From the NCBI RefSeq assembly GCF_001883705.2, contig NZ_MDEQ02000007.1, positions 1-64,000 on the forward strand: a stretch of DNA of 64,000 nt, read 5' to 3'. Origin of the DNA: Burkholderia catarinensis. Lineage in GTDB: Bacteria; Pseudomonadota; Gammaproteobacteria; Burkholderiales; Burkholderiaceae. Below the pieces are notes generated by a model. That model made no database searches and was not told the DNA's origin. It was given only the letters and a program-made list of their open reading frames with translations. The position numbers and the translations under genes are program-made. This document shows positions 19,626 to 27,900 of the stretch, piece after piece (within the stretch, counting starts at the first letter, position 1; each line of letters starts with the position of its first letter).

Positions 19626-19708
19626 TTGCGCTGACGATTCTGCTCATGTGTCACGGCCGGGCAACACGAAGCCGGACATAAAGAGCGAAGCCGCCGGAAA
19701 CGCATCGG

Positions 19709-19743
19709 GCCCGCATCGACAGCATTGTCGATGCGGGCTTTTT
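19709..19743 (+). terminator. Rho-independent terminator after ybiT
   Basis: GCCCGCATCGAC (19709-19720) pairs perfectly with GTCGATGCGGGC (19727-19738) over a 6-base loop and is followed by TTTTT. It ends ybiT and isolates the gene island that starts at 19870. Confidence 0.9.
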
Positions 19744-19808
19744 CATTTCCGCTTGCGGCGCAGCCCGGCACCGTCACGCATTCCAGTTTCCTCCCGTCAA
19801 TCGACTTC

Positions 19809-19821
19809 GGGTAAATTACCC
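19809..19821. promoter_or_regulatory. small inverted repeat in the promoter of the tailoring island
   Basis: GGGTAA, one A, then TTACCC form a 6-bp inverted repeat 49 bp before the first gene of the island. TAAATT within it could act as a -10 element. It is the only promoter-like, AT-rich spot between the ybiT terminator and the start at 19870. Confidence 0.35.
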
Positions 19822-19869
19822 ACCGAACGCCACTCATCATTCCCCATTTCGATCCGGAGCCGCCCCTCG

Positions 19870-20619
19870 ATGCAGGACCATCCTCTTCCGCTCGACCTGT
19901 CCGGCCTTGCGCAAAGCCTGTACGCGCAGGGCACCGAGGAAGGCATCCTGTCGCGGCTGATGGAGCGGATCGCGCCCGCCAACCGCTTCTGCGTCGATAT
20001 CGGCGCGAGCGACGGCCTGCGCAACAGCAATACCGCGCGGCTGCTGCGCGAACAGGATTGGGCCGGCGTGCTGGTGGAGGGCAGTGCGTACCGGTTCGGC
20101 AAGCTGGCCGCCCACTACGCGGGCGCCGACCGTGTCCGCCTGCACCATGGCCGCGTCCAGCCCGACACGGTCGACCAGCTGCTCGCCGATGCGAACACGC
20201 CGGCCGACTTCGACCTGCTGTCGATCGACATCGACGGCAACGACTACTGGGTGTGGCGCGGCCTGCAGGCATTCGAGCCGCGCATCGTCGTGATCGAATA
20301 CAACCCGTACTACACGCCGCCCGAGCGCTGGGTCATGTGCTTCAATCCGGACCACGAATGGGATGGCTCGACCTACTACGGCGCGAGCCTCGAATCGCTC
20401 GTTCATCTCGGCAGGCAGAAGGGCTATGAACTCGTCTGCTGCGACGACATGGGCAACAACGCGTTCTTCGTACGGCAGGACCTGTACCCGCTGCTCGGCA
20501 TCGCGAACAACGATCCGTCGGTGCTGTTCCGGCCGGCGATGTACAAGCTGCGCTACATCGGGCACAACACGTTCCTGACCGGTCATCCGTATCGCCACGG
20601 GCCGGCGGAGCACATCTGA
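19870..20619 (+). CDS. FkbM-like SAM-dependent methyltransferase domain protein
   Basis: This is a 249-residue protein with a Rossmann methyltransferase core: FCVDIGASDGLRNSNTARLL (the glycine-rich SAM loop near residues 40-60), VLVEGSAYRFGKL as the acidic strand 2 end, and DFDLLSIDIDGNDYWVWRGL as motif IV. This resembles FkbM-type O-methyltransferases of glycan and natural-product clusters. The substrate is unknown. It is the first gene of a tight five-gene run; the next starts immediately after its stop codon. Confidence 0.72.
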   Translation: MQDHPLPLDLSGLAQSLYAQGTEEGILSRLMERIAPANRFCVDIGASDGLRNSNTARLLREQDWAGVLVEGSAYRFGKLAAHYAGADRVRLHHGRVQPDTVDQLLADANTPADFDLLSIDIDGNDYWVWRGLQAFEPRIVVIEYNPYYTPPERWVMCFNPDHEWDGSTYYGASLESLVHLGRQKGYELVCCDDMGNNAFFVRQDLYPLLGIANNDPSVLFRPAMYKLRYIGHNTFLTGHPYRHGPAEHI

Positions 20620-21612
20620 ATGGACCAGCCCGCCGTCATCTTCGACGAGATCCGCGCTGCCTATGCACTCGTCCAGAACGGGCCGCCGCGCCAGGTCGGC
20701 GAACGCGTGTGGCATCTGCCGACCGATGACGGCGGCGTGGCGGTCAAGCTCTATGCGCTCGATCATCATGCGCGCGCGGCCAAGGAAGCCGCCGTTCTCG
20801 CGCATTTCGACACAGACGGCGATGCGCGCTTTCGCGTGCAGACGCTGAAACGCACGACGGCCGGCGCACCGCTGTGGACGGGCCCGGGCGCGCACGCGAT
20901 GCTGACGCGCTGGGAAGCCGGGCAGTTCAGAACCTACGATACGTTTTCTCCGGCCGAATGGGATGCGCTCGGCGCGAGCCTGGCTGCATTGCACCTGAGC
21001 CTCGAGCGGCTGCATCTGCCGTCGCTCGACACGATCCGCGCGCGGCTGTCCGCGATCGATGCGGACGCAGTGCGCCGCAGCCTGCTCGACGCACTGGATC
21101 GCGCACGCTCGAACGACGGTGCCGCGAACCTGCGCCGCTATGTCGATCTCGCGCTGCGCATGCTCGACCGCTACTATCCGGGCAGCATCGACGCGTTTCC
21201 CGCCGCCGATCCGCAGCACCCGATCCACAACGACTACAACCAGTTCAACTATCTGTTCACGGGCACGCCGCCACCGCTGATCCTCGACTGGGAAGCGGCG
21301 ATCGGCGCGCCGCGCGAATACGAGCTGGTGCGTTGCCTGAATCATCTGCCGCTGGAGGCGCCGCACCTGGCTGAAGCCTTCGTGCGCGCGTATCGACGGG
21401 TCCGGCCGGTGGATCCCGCGCGCATCGCATGGGCGGTCGATGCCGCGTGTCTGCAGCACGCGCTCAAGCTCTGGATCGTGCAAGGCTGGCTCGACGATCC
21501 GTCGCGCTTTGCCGCACACCTGAACGGTGCGGTGACGATGGCGTCGGCGATGGTGGATGCGCGCGGCCGTCTCGTCGATTTCTTTTCCCGTTGCGTGGAA
21601 GCAGGAAACTGA
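20620..21612 (+). CDS. APH-fold phosphotransferase
   Basis: This is a 330-residue aminoglycoside-phosphotransferase/choline-kinase-like protein. The catalytic loop HNDYNQFNYLF (about residues 206-216) and the Mg-binding segment PLILDWEAA (about 222-230) are present; the usual HGD is replaced by HND, as in some family members. The N-lobe ATP Lys is likely in VAVKLYAL. It presumably phosphorylates a small hydroxylated intermediate of the island. ATG directly follows the previous stop codon and the next gene starts 1 bp after this one. Confidence 0.72.
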   Translation: MDQPAVIFDEIRAAYALVQNGPPRQVGERVWHLPTDDGGVAVKLYALDHHARAAKEAAVLAHFDTDGDARFRVQTLKRTTAGAPLWTGPGAHAMLTRWEAGQFRTYDTFSPAEWDALGASLAALHLSLERLHLPSLDTIRARLSAIDADAVRRSLLDALDRARSNDGAANLRRYVDLALRMLDRYYPGSIDAFPAADPQHPIHNDYNQFNYLFTGTPPPLILDWEAAIGAPREYELVRCLNHLPLEAPHLAEAFVRAYRRVRPVDPARIAWAVDAACLQHALKLWIVQGWLDDPSRFAAHLNGAVTMASAMVDARGRLVDFFSRCVEAGN

Positions 21613-21613
21613 A

Positions 21614-22492
21614 GTGAATGCGAATCCGAACAAGATCCCGAATCCGACGCCGTCCGGCGAGCGGCAGCATGTCTTTCCGCCGCCGCTGGATCGCGATTAC
21701 CGCGTCGAGGGCGGGCGTGTGCGGACGCGCTCGCTGGAAGCGCATATCGTCGATCACTGCAACCTGACCTGCGCGGAATGCTGCTCGCTGTCGCCGCTGC
21801 TGCCCGAGTGGCATGCGAGCCCCGAATCGATCGAAGCCGATCTGCGCAAGGCCGCGAAGGTGCTGAGCCCGCGCATGTTCAAGCTGGTCGGCGGCGAACC
21901 GCTGCTGCATCCGGCGCTCGTCGAACTCATCGAACGCGTGCGCAGCACGGGCATCGCACCGGTGATCTCCGTCACGACGAACGGCCTGAAGCTCGGCGAG
22001 ATGCCGGACGCGTTCTGGCAAGCGGTGGATGCGCTGACGATCTCGCGCTATCCGAAGCCGTCGCTATCGCGCGATCTGGTCGCGCATGTCGAGCACCAGG
22101 CCGCGCGCTTCGACGTGCGCCTGAACTGGAAGGTGCAGGACGTGTTCACGACGATGAATCGCGCGCAGCCCGGCACGGACCGCGACGACGCGCAACGCCT
22201 CTACCACGATTGCTGGATCCGCGAGCGCTGCCATATGATTCGCGACGGCATGTTCTACACGTGCACGCGTCCGGCGCATTTCCATACGCTCTACAAGGGC
22301 GAGAAGGATTTCCGGTCCGATGGCCTGCCGCTGCGCGACGACGCGGGCATGCTCGACGCGATGCTCGCCTATCTGCAACGCGAGGCGCCGCTCGAAGCAT
22401 GCCTGCATTGCCAGGGCGGCAGCGCGCCGGTGGCGCCGCATCGCATCCTGAAACGCATTGAAGTGGACACCTTGAAGGCTCGTTATCCATGA
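21614..22492 (+). CDS. radical SAM enzyme
   Basis: This is a 292-residue radical SAM protein with the cluster motif CNLTCAEC (CxxxCxxC, about residues 47-54) and VGGEPLLHP (about residues 92-100) as the SAM-binding GGE motif. The C-terminus has additional cysteines (CWIRERCHM, YTCTRP, CLHCQGG) that probably hold an auxiliary cluster, as in SPASM/twitch enzymes. Such enzymes tailor peptides, sugars or other small molecules. GTG 21614 was chosen over the open upstream frame because it lies 1 bp after the kinase stop. It overlaps the next gene by 4 bp (ATGA), indicating coupling. Confidence 0.78.
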   Translation: MNANPNKIPNPTPSGERQHVFPPPLDRDYRVEGGRVRTRSLEAHIVDHCNLTCAECCSLSPLLPEWHASPESIEADLRKAAKVLSPRMFKLVGGEPLLHPALVELIERVRSTGIAPVISVTTNGLKLGEMPDAFWQAVDALTISRYPKPSLSRDLVAHVEHQAARFDVRLNWKVQDVFTTMNRAQPGTDRDDAQRLYHDCWIRERCHMIRDGMFYTCTRPAHFHTLYKGEKDFRSDGLPLRDDAGMLDAMLAYLQREAPLEACLHCQGGSAPVAPHRILKRIEVDTLKARYP

Positions 22493-23550
22493 TCGTCGGC
22501 ACGCGCGACCTGTTCGGTTTCGATCGTCTGCACTACCATCCGCGCAGCGGCGTGTCGGCGTCCGGCATCCGGGCCGTACTGCATGCGTCGGGGCAACCGG
22601 CCGGCGCGCCGGACACGGCCGCCATCGCGGGCTACCTGAGCGGTGAGCGCCCCGTCAGCCGCACGGTGCTGCGCGACGTGCTCGCGGTGCCGCCCGGCCA
22701 TGCGCTAATCCGTTCAGCGCAAGGGCTGGCGGTGCAGCCGGCGCCCGAACGGCCGCGGCATGCCGATCTGGAAACCGTGCTGCGCGCGTCGCTGCAACGC
22801 GCGCTCGACAGCGGCAAACGCGTCGCACTGGCGCTGAGCGGCGGGCTCGATTCGGCGCTGCTGCTCGCGTTGCTGCGCGAACTCGGCGCACAGCGGCACG
22901 TGACGTCCTACATCCTCGCGACTGACATGCCGGACTATTGCGAACGCGATGCCGCACTCGAACTGGCCGCGCAGATGCAGGCGACGGTGAAGATCGTGCA
23001 CGCGAACGAGGCCGATTTCGTGGCGGCGCTGCCGAGAACGACCCATGCGGTCGAGGAACCGATGTTCAACCTGCATCCGGTCGCCAAGCTGCTGCTGGCC
23101 GAGGAGATGGCCGCGGACGGCATCGAGCTGGCCATCACCGGCGACGGCGCGGACCAGGTTCTGCGCCGCGACCAGTCGGCCAACTACCTGCCGCTGTGCC
23201 ATGCGTTGTTCGATGCGGCGTCGGTCGAGCTGCATCCGCCGTTTGTCGACGCCGCCGTCGTCGCGCATCTGACGAGCATCGCGCCCGACCCGAACAAGCA
23301 ATGCCTGCGCGATCTCGGCGCACGCCTGAACCTGCCTGAGCGTCTCGTGCACGGCCCCAAGCGCGGGCGGCTCGCGCCGGCGATGGACCTCGCTGCGCTG
23401 CTCGATCGCGACCGCACGCGTGCGCTGGCCGACACGCTCGGTCTGGCCGCGCCCGCGTTGCAGGCGGATACCGAACGCGTGCTGTGGACGACGCTTATGC
23501 TGCTCCTCGATCATCTCGATCACTTCGATGCCGCGCATCGCCCAACTTGA
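22489..23550 (+). CDS. asparagine synthetase-like ATP pyrophosphatase with shortened N-terminus
   Basis: This is a 353-residue protein with the asparagine synthetase synthase domain: PP-loop LALSGGLDSALLLALL (about residues 115-130), TGDGADQ and a late GPKRGR lysine segment. Full-length AsnB has a roughly 200-residue glutaminase domain with Cys at position 2. Here only about 110 residues precede the PP-loop, position 2 is Ile, and only the closing VPPGHALI of that domain is recognisable. So glutamine hydrolysis looks lost, as in beta-lactam synthetase and lasso-peptide cyclase (McjC-type) relatives, which adenylate a carboxylate for ring or amide formation. The true product is unknown. Confidence 0.75.
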   Translation: MIVGTRDLFGFDRLHYHPRSGVSASGIRAVLHASGQPAGAPDTAAIAGYLSGERPVSRTVLRDVLAVPPGHALIRSAQGLAVQPAPERPRHADLETVLRASLQRALDSGKRVALALSGGLDSALLLALLRELGAQRHVTSYILATDMPDYCERDAALELAAQMQATVKIVHANEADFVAALPRTTHAVEEPMFNLHPVAKLLLAEEMAADGIELAITGDGADQVLRRDQSANYLPLCHALFDAASVELHPPFVDAAVVAHLTSIAPDPNKQCLRDLGARLNLPERLVHGPKRGRLAPAMDLAALLDRDRTRALADTLGLAAPALQADTERVLWTTLMLLLDHLDHFDAAHRPT

Positions 23551-23557
23551 GTCGTTC

Positions 23558-24763
23558 ATGAGACGCATCCTGTTCTGCGTGGTGCCCGAAAAAGGTCACG
23601 TCAATCCCTGCATCGGCCCGGCCCAGCATCTGCGTGCCGCCGGCTGCGACGTCGCGTTCTACGCGCCGGCCGACATCAGCGCGCAACTCGACGGTGCCGG
23701 CGACTTCGCGTTCGTCGGGCCGCGCGAGACGCCCGAACGCCACGACCTGTCGCGCGGCGCGAGCTTCGCCGCGAACATCCGCGACGCCGACTGGCTGCGG
23801 CACTGGATCCGCACGCTGCTGATCGACCTCGCGCCCGCGCAGGTGGACGGCATTCGTGCGGTGCTGCGCGAATGGCAGCCCGACGTGGTCGTGATCGATC
23901 CGCTGCTGTATGCGGCGGCGATTGCCTCCGAGCTGGAAGGGCTGCCGTGGGTCGCGATGTCCAATTCGCTGAATCCGGTGCTGCCGGACGAGCTCGATTC
24001 GGAACTGCTGCGTACGGTGCGATGGCTCGCGCCGGAACGCACGCGCCTGTTCGCGCGCTACGGGCTCGACGCGCATTTTCGCGGTTGCGACATCCTGTCG
24101 CCGCATCTGACGCTCGCGTTCACGACCGACGCGCTGGTCGGCACGCCGCCGCCGGGTGTCGAACTGGTCGGCCCGGCGCTGCCGTCCGGCCCGCGCGGCG
24201 ACGAGACGCCGTTCCCGTGGGAGCGCCTCGACGCGGATCGCCCGCTCGTCTACATGTCGCTCGGCAGCCAGCTTTATTACCACCCCGATCTGTTCGCGAA
24301 GGTCGTCGATGCGATGCGCGCGACGTCGGCGCAACTGGTGCTGTCGGTGGGCGAACTGGTCGATTCGGATCTGCTGCCGGCCGACGACGAGCGCGTCGTC
24401 GCGGTGCGGTATGTGCCGCAACTGGCGCTGCTGCGGCGCACGCACGCGTTCGTCAGCCACGGCGGCGCGAATTCGGTGATGGAGTCGCTCGCGTGCGGCG
24501 TGCCGATGCTGCTGTCGCCGTTCTGCAACGACCAGTTCCATTCGGCGCACTTCGTCGAGCGGGCCGGCGCGGGATGCGTGCTGGATCTGCAGCAAGCCGG
24601 CGTGGCGGACATTGCCGACGCGCTCGAACGCCTGTTGCGTCCCGGTTCGTTGCGCGAGCAGGCGGCGCGGATCCGCGCGAGCTACGCGCGCGACGGCTCG
24701 GCGCAGGCGGCCCGCCTGATCAGCGCACTCGCTTCAGGAAGCCGCCTGGCGACAGCGTCATGA
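23558..24763 (+). CDS. GT1-family glycosyltransferase (UGT/MGT-like)
   Basis: This is a 401-residue GT-B fold enzyme similar to macrolide and rhamnosyl transferases that use nucleotide sugars on small acceptors. The N-terminus has the family start RILFCVVPEKGHVNPCIG. The donor-binding signature lies at FVSHGGANSVMESLACGVPMLLSPF, followed by NDQ (about residues 305-335). No signal or membrane segment is present. It closes the forward run; its last 44 bp overlap the 3' end of the convergent CmcI-like gene. Confidence 0.85.
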   Translation: MRRILFCVVPEKGHVNPCIGPAQHLRAAGCDVAFYAPADISAQLDGAGDFAFVGPRETPERHDLSRGASFAANIRDADWLRHWIRTLLIDLAPAQVDGIRAVLREWQPDVVVIDPLLYAAAIASELEGLPWVAMSNSLNPVLPDELDSELLRTVRWLAPERTRLFARYGLDAHFRGCDILSPHLTLAFTTDALVGTPPPGVELVGPALPSGPRGDETPFPWERLDADRPLVYMSLGSQLYYHPDLFAKVVDAMRATSAQLVLSVGELVDSDLLPADDERVVAVRYVPQLALLRRTHAFVSHGGANSVMESLACGVPMLLSPFCNDQFHSAHFVERAGAGCVLDLQQAGVADIADALERLLRPGSLREQAARIRASYARDGSAQAARLISALASGSRLATAS

Positions 24764-25409
24764 GCACGCGGTCTTCGATATCCTCGTCGACCTCGAACCG
24801 GTCGTCGCGGGCGAGAAATTCACGCACGGCCGTGGCCGGATTGTTGCCTTTGCCGTACGGCTTGCCGTCGAACATCGACTCGGGCAGGTACTCCATGATG
24901 GTGTCCATCACGATCGCGTAGCTGCCGGGCGTCACCAGTGCCGCATAGCATTCGAGTTCGCGCAGCACGTGCGCGTGCGTATGCGTGAGATCGAGGATCG
25001 CCATCACGCGCGCGCCGTCGTCGATCTGCGCGCGCACCGACGCGAGCGTGCCGGCCGCGCACGATTCGCCCTCGATCAACACCATGCGATGGGCGAGCCG
25101 GTGCGATTGCAGGCGCTGCCTGACCTCGTCGCGCAGGCGCGGTTCGATCGCAACGACGCGGCCGTGGCCACCCGTCAATTCCAGCATCGACGCGGAGAAC
25201 ACGACGCCGCCGCCCGCCGCGATGCCGGTCTGCACGATGCAGTCGGGGCGCTCGCGCCAGATCAGTTCCTGGAGCGCGAGCATGTCGCCGGGCAGATGGA
25301 AGAAGCGCTCGCCGAGCCAGCGCGTCTGGAACAGATGGTCGAATTCGGCGGCTCGCGTCAGCCATTCGATGTTGATGTCCCGCATGCGGGCCGAAGGACG
25401 CTCTGACAT
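24720..25409 (-). CDS. CmcI-like cephalosporin hydroxylase / rhamnosyl O-methyltransferase family protein
   Basis: This 229-residue protein belongs to the PF04989 family (CmcI of cephamycin clusters, RhmT-like sugar O-methyltransferases), which is a SAM methyltransferase fold. Family features are FDHLFQTRWLGERFFHLPGDMLALQELIW, VQTGIAAGGGVVFSASML (SAM loop), VVAIEPRLR and ILDLTHTHAHVLRELECY (metal-site acidic and His residues), and MDTIMEYLPESMF. ATG 25409 was chosen; TTG 25415 and ATG 25385 are alternatives. It is convergent with the glycosyltransferase and divergent from the second kinase gene. Confidence 0.8.
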   Translation of the reverse strand: MSERPSARMRDINIEWLTRAAEFDHLFQTRWLGERFFHLPGDMLALQELIWRERPDCIVQTGIAAGGGVVFSASMLELTGGHGRVVAIEPRLRDEVRQRLQSHRLAHRMVLIEGESCAAGTLASVRAQIDDGARVMAILDLTHTHAHVLRELECYAALVTPGSYAIVMDTIMEYLPESMFDGKPYGKGNNPATAVREFLARDDRFEVDEDIEDRVLMTLSPGGFLKRVR

Positions 25410-25434
25410 GGTCAATGCAACGAGTAGGAGTGAC

Positions 25435-26400
25435 GTGAAAACGCTGGAACCGTGGCTTCACCGGTACTGGAACATCGCGCCGGCGCGCCTGCAGGCGCTG
25501 GCATCGGGCCATACTAACAAAACGTATCTCGTCGAGTGCGATGCGGGACGCGCGGTGCTGCGCGTGTCGTGGTCCGGCAAGCCGGTCGGGCAGGTGCATC
25601 GCGAGGCGTCGATACTTGGGCGTCTCGGCCATTCGCGCACGGCGCCGATGCTGCCCGCGCTGCCGCGGCTGCGGCCAACCGTCGACGCGCAGTCCGGTGT
25701 GCAGGCCCCCGATGGAAGCTGGCTGCACCTGTTCGAGCATATCGACGGCAATCCCGGCCTGCCCGGCGATGCGCAGGCGGGCGCGATCGATGCGATGCGT
25801 ACGCTGGCGCATCTGCATGCGGCACTGGCGGCGATACCCGTGAGCGAATCGGCGCCGCTGACGTGGCTGTCGGCACGTCATGCGCGCGTGTCGGCACGTG
25901 CGATGCCGTCGTTGCCGGGCGACTTGAACAGTCGCTACGAGACGATGATCCGGCGGATCGGCGCGCATCTCGACGCCGCCGCACGCTGGCTGACGGGGCC
26001 GGTGCATTGGCTGCACGGCGACTATCACGCGGGCAACCTGCTTTATGTAGGCAGCGCGGTGAGCGGCGTGCTGGATTTCGACGATGTCGGGCAGGGCGCG
26101 CAGTGGCTCGAGGCGGCCTTTGCGCTGTTCGCGCTGTCGCGCGATGCGGGCAGGGACGATCGCTTCGTATTCGATGCGCGGCGATGGGAAGCCGGCCTGC
26201 ACGCGTATGCAGCGACGCGGCGCGATGCCGCGCCGGGCTGGATGCGCGAGCACCGCGAAGCGCTGACGGGCCTGTTCTGCGCGGACCAGACGTTGATCCA
26301 TCTCGAAGCCGCGCAGCGCGGCCTGTGGATGCCGGGGCCCGGCATCGGCTTTCTCGGTGGCTGGCGGCAGTTGCTGGACAGTGCGGCGCCCGGCGGCTAG
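25435..26400 (+). CDS. APH-fold phosphotransferase (second in the island)
   Basis: This is a 321-residue aminoglycoside-phosphotransferase-like kinase. The catalytic loop LHGDYHAGNLLY (about residues 190-201) and Mg site GVLDFDDVGQGAQW (about 208-221) are canonical. The N-lobe opening LASGHTNKTYLVECDAGRAVLRVSW holds the Gly-rich and Lys-type elements. GTG 25435 has AGGAG 4 bases upstream; ATG 25408 in frame would add nine residues and shares its CATG with the CmcI-like gene's start on the other strand. It differs from the kinase at 20620, so the island has two unrelated copies of the fold. Confidence 0.78.
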   Translation: MKTLEPWLHRYWNIAPARLQALASGHTNKTYLVECDAGRAVLRVSWSGKPVGQVHREASILGRLGHSRTAPMLPALPRLRPTVDAQSGVQAPDGSWLHLFEHIDGNPGLPGDAQAGAIDAMRTLAHLHAALAAIPVSESAPLTWLSARHARVSARAMPSLPGDLNSRYETMIRRIGAHLDAAARWLTGPVHWLHGDYHAGNLLYVGSAVSGVLDFDDVGQGAQWLEAAFALFALSRDAGRDDRFVFDARRWEAGLHAYAATRRDAAPGWMREHREALTGLFCADQTLIHLEAAQRGLWMPGPGIGFLGGWRQLLDSAAPGG

Positions 26401-26412
26401 GCGGCCGTTGCG

Positions 26413-26988
26413 TCAGTGCTTCCGGTTCAGGAACAGGCGCACGGCTTCGACCGTGTTGGGCCGCGCTTCGCCGCGCCGCGATCCGTCGTGCATGCAGAAC
26501 AGCACGTCGCGATGCCGCGCCGCGCCGGCGTCGGCATGCGCGCACATCGCGTCGAACAGCGCCTGCGGCGACGGCGCGGGCCGCTGCCAGTCGTCCAGTA
26601 TCGCGGTCCAGCCCGTATGTTCGCGCTGCAGGCGCGCAAGCACGGCGGCGCGATTGTCCTGCGGCATCAGCCCGTACGGAAGGCGCAGCGGGATCGCGTC
26701 CGGCGCGGGAATGCCGGCTGCGCGATAGGCGTCGCGAATCAGCGCGTCGGTTGCATCGATCTCGTCGATCAGCGCGTCGTCCGCCAGCGTGCCCGGCCTC
26801 GCGTGCGAATGGGTGTGATTGCCGAGCCGGTGGCCGTCGCGCGCCATTCTCGCCGCGACGTCGAGCGCGCCCGCCAGGTTCTTGCCGAGCAGGAAGAAGG
26901 TCGCTTGGCACGACGCGGCGTGCAGGACGTCGAGCAAGGAGGGCGTCGACGGGCCGGGGCCGTCGTCGAAACTGAAGTGGATTGACAT
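26413..26988 (-). CDS. polysaccharide deacetylase (NodB-like)
   Basis: This 191-residue CE4 enzyme removes acetyl groups from N-acetylated glycans or small amides. The metal and catalytic residues are visible: FSFDDGPG (about residues 5-12, catalytic Asp pair), HTHSH (about residues 58-62, metal His pair), LRLPYG in place of the usual RxPYG, and CMHD at the end (His acid). No signal peptide is present, so it probably acts in the cytoplasm on a biosynthetic intermediate. It is convergent with the kinase gene, 12 bp apart. Confidence 0.83.
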   Translation of the reverse strand: MSIHFSFDDGPGPSTPSLLDVLHAASCQATFFLLGKNLAGALDVAARMARDGHRLGNHTHSHARPGTLADDALIDEIDATDALIRDAYRAAGIPAPDAIPLRLPYGLMPQDNRAAVLARLQREHTGWTAILDDWQRPAPSPQALFDAMCAHADAGAARHRDVLFCMHDGSRRGEARPNTVEAVRLFLNRKH

Positions 26989-27060
26989 CGCGGTTGGGCG
27001 CGCCGTGAAGGAGTACCGGAACGATAGCGCAAGTCGCGCCGGGCAGCGGCCGGCGCATCG

Positions 27061-27108
27061 ATCGGGCCGGTTATCGGGCAGGCTATCGGACCGGCTACTG
27101 GAGCGGCT
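27061..27108. repeat. four imperfect 12-bp tandem repeats
   Basis: The units read ATCGGGCCGGTT, ATCGGGCAGGCT, ATCGGACCGGCT and ACTGGAGCGGCT. The last 14 bp run into the end of the gene at 27095-27646, covering its stop codon and last codons. Polymerase slippage is the simplest origin. Confidence 0.6.
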
Positions 27109-27646
27109 CGATGGCCAGCGGACAGGTGCCGAGCGGATGCAGCCGCGTGCCGGTCCATTCGTAGAAGAACCGGGCCGCCTTCGCGTTGTTGTCGTCGCAA
27201 TCGTCGTTGAGGCAGCCCGCGACGATCAGCAGCGCACTGCCGGCGCGAAAATCGACGCGCTCGTCGTCGTTGCCCATCACGCCCGAGATGGCCTTCACGC
27301 CGGGCATCGTGTACGTCGCGCCCGTGTATTTGTCGACGATCGCGAAATTCCGGCAATCCGTTCCGCAACCCCAGATCGCGACGCGATAGTGGCCGGCAAA
27401 ATTGGCCGGTTGCGTGAATTCGTCGCGAATGACGGTGCGGTAGAGGCGCGCTTCCTTGCCGGCCAGCCGGGGCGATGCGGCCGGCTTGCGCGGCGCGCTT
27501 GCGGCGGGTGCCGGATAGCGGTCGAACGAAGGCGACGGGCATGCTGCGGGCGCCGCTCGGGCGACGCCGGAACCGGCGATCAGCGCGGCCGACGCGCTCG
27601 CGATCAACAGGAATCGACAGGCGAGCGCCATGTGAGTGTTTTTCAT
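27095..27646 (-). CDS. exported hypothetical protein
   Basis: This is a 183-residue secreted protein with a signal peptide (FLLIASASAALIAGSGVARA, about residues 10-30). The mature part has two probable disulfides (WGCGTDCRNF, GCLNDDC) and a beta-rich body (NFAGHYRVAIWGCGTDC) seen in several Burkholderia exported proteins of unknown function. ATG 27646 was used; ATG 27631 would also keep the signal peptide. No operon partner is evident. Confidence 0.72.
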   Translation of the reverse strand: MKNTHMALACRFLLIASASAALIAGSGVARAAPAACPSPSFDRYPAPAASAPRKPAASPRLAGKEARLYRTVIRDEFTQPANFAGHYRVAIWGCGTDCRNFAIVDKYTGATYTMPGVKAISGVMGNDDERVDFRAGSALLIVAGCLNDDCDDNNAKAARFFYEWTGTRLHPLGTCPLAIEPLQ

Positions 27647-27900
27647 GTTCGGGGGGAGATCGGGCGGCGGGTCCGCATGGCCGGCGACGACGATTCTATG
27701 ACGCTTCGCGAGTGGGCGTATCCGATTGCAGGTCGAACCGGCCATGCCGGACATGGCACGCCGTCAAGCATTGTCAAATCGCGGCGATATCACGATGCCT
27801 GACGTTTCAGGCGGCGCACCAAGGCTGTCATGTACCGGTCGATTGAGTATCCTTGGATTCGATTCGCGGTACTCACTCAGGCACAACCGGGAGGCTTCAC

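Noticed and set aside
19870-26988. Recently transferred genomic island
   Set aside because: GC content and codon use look like the neighbours, and no integrase, tRNA junction or direct repeats flank it.
27840-27890. Possible tRNA fragment around GGATTCGATTCGCGG
   Set aside because: The T-loop-like string is present, but the surrounding bases do not form a T-arm or acceptor stem.
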